DNA of 8,827 bases from JBAZBO01 sp041671425 (GTDB lineage: Bacteria; Patescibacteriota; WWE3; UBA101185; UBA10185): positions 1-8,827 of the forward strand of contig JBAZBO010000039.1 in NCBI GenBank assembly GCA_041671425.1. The letters run 5' to 3'. Within the stretch, counting starts at the first letter, position 1, and every line of letters begins with the position of its first letter. The notes beneath the pieces are model-generated. The model saw only the letters and a list, made by a program, of their open reading frames with translations, was not told the DNA's origin and did no database searches. A program made the translations under genes and the position numbers. Positions 6,159 to 8,827 of this stretch are shown in pieces.

Positions 6159-6570
6159 TGAGATTATGACAACGGAAGACATCGCGCGGGTGAGGTTCGA
6201 TATCCAAACCGCGACGGAGGCCCTCTATCGGAAGGATGGCGGGGCTGATGTCAGTGTACTTCACCCTTTGGTACAAGGTAAACTTACTGCTGGTAATAAG
6301 GAAACGGTAGTCGATAGTCTTAAGCGCTTGGAACAAGATCTGGATACATATTCGGTTTTAAACATCTCCGTCCCTTCTGTTCCCCAAAGAGAATTCGTAC
6401 GCAAGATATGTGTGTGGCTGATGAGGACACTAGGTAAGAAGATTGTACTTTCTCTCACTTTTGACTCCACATTGCTCGGCGGGTGTACTTTGTCATATGA
6501 AGGCAAATATCTTGACCATTCCCTAAAGAAAATGGCTGATGAGTACTTTGAGAAAAAGGAAGATGTATGA
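6151..6570 (+). CDS. atpH: F-type ATPase subunit delta (OSCP-like), short
   Basis: Predicted 139 residues from the ATG at 6151; a TTG at 6145 and an ATG at 6166 are alternatives. The C-terminal part carries the delta/OSCP signature: a beta strand, then LTFDSTLLGGCTLSYEGKYL (from about residue 102), then DHSLKKMADEYF, matching the family pattern of V-D-x-x-L-I-G-G with D-x-S-x-x-x-x-L. Delta links subunit b to the crown of alpha3beta3. The usual length is about 175-180, so the N-terminal helical domain, which normally docks on the alpha N-termini, is reduced by some 40 residues. A G-rich stretch (6136-6141) precedes the chosen start. The start overlaps the end of the b gene, and the stop overlaps the alpha start as ATGA, indicating translational coupling. 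Confidence 0.82.
   Translation: MNDEIMTTEDIARVRFDIQTATEALYRKDGGADVSVLHPLVQGKLTAGNKETVVDSLKRLEQDLDTYSVLNISVPSVPQREFVRKICVWLMRTLGKKIVLSLTFDSTLLGGCTLSYEGKYLDHSLKKMADEYFEKKEDV
6557..6561 (+). promoter_or_regulatory. Ribosome binding site of the alpha gene
   Basis: AAGGA lies 5 nt before the alpha ATG at 6567. It is one of the few convincing Shine-Dalgarno sequences in the window and fixes the alpha start despite its ATGA overlap with delta. Confidence 0.55.
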
Positions 6571-8078
6571 CAAATAACTCCTTTGATGAGCTTCTTAATG
6601 CCAGTGGAGAGCTTGGTTTTGTCGAAACCTTTGAAAGTCCAATCATACACGTCAGAGGTTTGCCCTCAGCTTTTCCGAGGGAAGTAGTTGTGTTTGAGAA
6701 TGGCAGCACTGGTCAGGTTTTGTCATTGGATCGCGACTCAGTGGAGGTTCTTACGCTTTCAAATGATAGGGTGAGGATAGGATCTAGGGTGACCAGAACC
6801 CAGAAACCTCTTATTATTCCGCTGGGTAAGGAGCTGTTGGGACATACTGTTAACCCTTTTTGCCAATCCTTGTATGGAGAGTCGCCTGTAACATTTCAGA
6901 ACCCAGAATATAGAGACATTGAAAAAGTTGCTGGTGGTATAACCTCCAGAGAGAAGGTTGTAAAGTCACTGGAAACTGGTGTAACAGTTATCGACCTGAT
7001 GGTACCGCTGGGTAAAGGGCAAAGAGAGTTGATAATAGGGGATAGAAAAACCGGAAAGACTGAGTTTGTACTTCAGACACTTCTATCACAATCAAGAAAG
7101 GGCGCAATCTGTGTCTATGCTTGTATAGGAAAGAATATGTCAGAGATTCTAAAAATAGAGAATTTCATCCGCGATCACGGTATTACAGCCACTAGTGTTG
7201 TGGTAGCTTCCAGTGCGATGGACCCTTTGGGAAGTATTTACTCCACTCCGTATTCTGCTATGACAATAGCTGAATATTTCCGTGATCTTGGTAATGAGGT
7301 TGTCCTAGTTTTAGATGACTTGACTACGCATGCTAAATATTATCGTGAGATATCGCTCATTGGTAAGAGGTTTCCTGGAAGAAACTCTTATCCTGGTGAC
7401 ATATTTTACACACACTCTCGCCTTTTGGAGAGAGCAGGTAACTTTAAGACTGAAAGGGGAACCTTTTCTATATCATGTCTCGCATTGGGCGAGACACTTG
7501 GTGGTGATATGTCGGGCTACATTATAACTAACTTGATGTCAGTGACAGATGGACACATTTATTTTGATGAAGAGATATTTACTCAGGGAAGAAGACCTGC
7601 GGTCAACTACTTTTTGTCAGTTACAAGAGTTGGTAGACAAACTCAAAATAAACTAAGATGGGATATAAATAGGGAGCTTACTACTATACTTGGTCTTTTG
7701 GATAAGTCGCAGGTTTTTGCACACTTTGGCGCTGAACTTAGCGAGGGTATAAGGTCAACTTTGGATATTGGTAACAGAATACTTGATTTTTTCAATCAAC
7801 CTATGGCGCAGGTTGTCCCTTTGGATCTTCAACTTTTTATCTTCGCGGCTGTGTGGTCAGGACTTCTTAAGAATGTTGACAACAGATTGGTGATGAATCA
7901 GCTTGTAGAGGATGCAGTCTCTCACTATGCTGAAGATCAAGAGTTTAGAGGTTTTGTCGAAAACATGGTCAATTTGTCTCCCGATTTCAACGCATTCCTT
8001 GGAAGTATGCGTTCTTCTGTTCCTCAAGTACTTGGTTTCCTAAATGTATCACATGGCGTCAAGCAAGAAGGAAATTGA
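6567..8078 (+). CDS. atpA: F1-type ATPase subunit alpha, divergent
   Basis: Predicted 503 residues, the usual alpha length. The beta-barrel domain (about 17-85) contains VETFESPIIHVRGLP. The nucleotide-binding domain has LGKGQRELIIGDRKTGKT (Walker A at 158-165), VVLVLDDLTTHAKYYR (Walker B Asp at 250-251), and the alpha-specific RFPGRNSYPGDIFYTHSRLLERAG (268-291). The alpha arginine finger region reads FLSVTRVGRQ, with Arg354 kept, so it can still serve the catalytic site on beta. The helical C-domain follows (AHFGAELS...). Two glutamines conserved in the non-catalytic site are lysine here: GDRQTGKT has become GDRKTGKT (Lys161), and IGQK has become IGKN (Lys189). The N-terminus before the barrel is about ten residues shorter than usual, matching the short delta. 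It overlaps delta by 4 bp and gamma by about 26 bp. Confidence 0.97.
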   Translation: MTNNSFDELLNASGELGFVETFESPIIHVRGLPSAFPREVVVFENGSTGQVLSLDRDSVEVLTLSNDRVRIGSRVTRTQKPLIIPLGKELLGHTVNPFCQSLYGESPVTFQNPEYRDIEKVAGGITSREKVVKSLETGVTVIDLMVPLGKGQRELIIGDRKTGKTEFVLQTLLSQSRKGAICVYACIGKNMSEILKIENFIRDHGITATSVVVASSAMDPLGSIYSTPYSAMTIAEYFRDLGNEVVLVLDDLTTHAKYYREISLIGKRFPGRNSYPGDIFYTHSRLLERAGNFKTERGTFSISCLALGETLGGDMSGYIITNLMSVTDGHIYFDEEIFTQGRRPAVNYFLSVTRVGRQTQNKLRWDINRELTTILGLLDKSQVFAHFGAELSEGIRSTLDIGNRILDFFNQPMAQVVPLDLQLFIFAAVWSGLLKNVDNRLVMNQLVEDAVSHYAEDQEFRGFVENMVNLSPDFNAFLGSMRSSVPQVLGFLNVSHGVKQEGN

Positions 8079-8827
8079 CAACGACATTCTAAGTCTGAAC
8101 GCCATCCATACAGTGTTGGAGGCATATGAGGAAATTGCTTCCATAAGGATGAGGAGGACAAAGGCATACGTGCTTAGGAATAGGGAATTCCTGGAAGGGT
8201 TGAATATGGTTTTCGCCAGGGTGAAGAATTCCTATAAGAAAGAGATCCAGGTCTTGATGTCCAAAGAGGAATCTTCGAAGATAAAGAAGGAGATAGCTGT
8301 TCTTCTGTCTGCTAACACCGGTCTTTTCGGATCTATATTGGAAGATGCTTTTAATGTTTTTTATAAATATGTAAGTTCGTCACAATGTGACATCATGATT
8401 ATTGGCAAGATGGGCCAGGTTATGTATGAGAGCATGCCAAACAAGAAGAAGTTCATCTATTTTGACATGGAAGAGAATACTAAAGACTCATATAACGTTA
8501 AACCTATTGTGGAAACGCTTGTGATGTATGAAAATGTCAATGTTTTTCATGGGGAGTTTCAAGACATTCTGCATCAGATTCCTACGATGACTGCCTTAAC
8601 GGGGGAGGGTAAAGACATCCAATATCTGGGTCAGGATGATGATGTGAGAAGTATCTTTGAACCGGAACTTAAGAAAGTGCTGGATTTCTTTAAAAGTCAG
8701 ATATTGTCAGCACTTTTTGAGCAGACTATGTACGAATCTACCCTTAGCAAATATACATCCAGAATGATAAGTCTTGATAAAGCCTCCAGTGATGTGAGCA
8801 GGATGTTGGAGAAGTCTAAACTGGCTA
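8053..8827 (+). CDS. atpG: F1-type ATPase subunit gamma (central stalk), 3' end beyond window
   Basis: The first 258 residues are present. The N-terminal helix region is recognisable though divergent (MASSKKEID, then EEIASIRMRRTKAY). The Rossmann-like middle starts with IAVLLSANTGLFGSI (81-95), the counterpart of the family's TSDRGLCGG motif. The C-terminal helix begins with KYTSRMISLDKASSDV (233-248), equivalent to the conserved S-E-x-x-A-R-M-x-A-M-x-x-A-T-x-N stretch. About 25-30 residues should remain, so the total length would be near the normal 285-290. Gamma is the rotating shaft between alpha3beta3 and the c-ring. The start overlaps the alpha gene by 26 bp; an in-frame ATG 9 nt earlier (8044) is possible, and a TAA immediately precedes that one. 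No Shine-Dalgarno is seen, so translation is probably coupled to alpha. Beta and epsilon are expected downstream. Confidence 0.93.
   Translation, partial: MASSKKEIDNDILSLNAIHTVLEAYEEIASIRMRRTKAYVLRNREFLEGLNMVFARVKNSYKKEIQVLMSKEESSKIKKEIAVLLSANTGLFGSILEDAFNVFYKYVSSSQCDIMIIGKMGQVMYESMPNKKKFIYFDMEENTKDSYNVKPIVETLVMYENVNVFHGEFQDILHQIPTMTALTGEGKDIQYLGQDDDVRSIFEPELKKVLDFFKSQILSALFEQTMYESTLSKYTSRMISLDKASSDVSRMLEKSKLA

Noticed and set aside
6156..8078. Alternative genetic code with TGA as glycine
   Set aside because: TGA ends b, delta and alpha exactly where these families should end, and reading through gives no family-like sequence.
6567..8078. Type III secretion (FliI/SctN) or V-type ATPase instead of F1 alpha
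   Set aside because: GDRxTGKT, the PGRxxYPGDxFYxHSRLLERA block and the delta and gamma neighbours are F1 alpha features.

Overview
The window looks like a piece of a Candidate Phyla Radiation (Patescibacteria) chromosome, possibly of the Microgenomates/WWE3 type. This assignment is an inference. It rests on a very large tail-fibre-like surface protein built from repeats typical of these genomes, tightly overlapped genes, few Shine-Dalgarno sequences and divergent versions of core proteins. TGA is used as an ordinary stop, so the UGA=Gly code of some CPR lineages does not apply.

Layout. (1) Positions 1-4005, minus strand: one giant gene. Its product has a cytoplasmic MerR-type helix-turn-helix, a short coiled coil, one membrane span and about 1200 exported residues of tail-fibre-like repeats. 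The last part is a roughly 2.4-copy array of 203-211-residue units, nearly identical at DNA level in places. The reading frame stops in the middle of a unit at the window edge. (2) Positions 4006-4637: a divergent control region without convincing genes. It holds a good sigma70-type promoter for the fibre gene and several inverted or direct repeats. (3) Positions 4638-8827, plus strand: a tightly packed operon in the order of an F-type ATPase: c-like, b, delta, alpha, gamma (cut by the window end). Beta and epsilon would be expected next. No subunit a (atpB) precedes the c-like gene, where it normally lies.

The main point of interest is the c-like gene. Its C-terminus is a clear subunit-c hairpin (glycine-containing TM1, R-N-P cytoplasmic loop, TM2), but the essential ion-binding Glu/Asp of TM2 is Phe. 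Fused in front of the hairpin are a signal peptide and an exported domain resembling the C-terminal domain of CPR and phage-like fibre proteins (SGRVPVKV / KxGDxLTTSSxPG type). The neighbouring genes show further departures: a b subunit about 80 residues longer than usual beside a gamma of apparently normal length, a short delta N-domain with a short alpha N-terminus, and two conserved glutamines of the alpha nucleotide site replaced by lysine.

My interpretation is that this is not an ordinary proton-driven ATP synthase. It may be an F1-like ATPase coupled to a non-translocating c-type rotor that carries a fibre-type domain outside the cell, encoded back to back with a giant membrane-anchored fibre that also carries a DNA-binding domain. 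An ATP-driven surface apparatus, or a system that senses or remodels surface fibres, would fit. The sequence supports the architecture directly; the function is inference.
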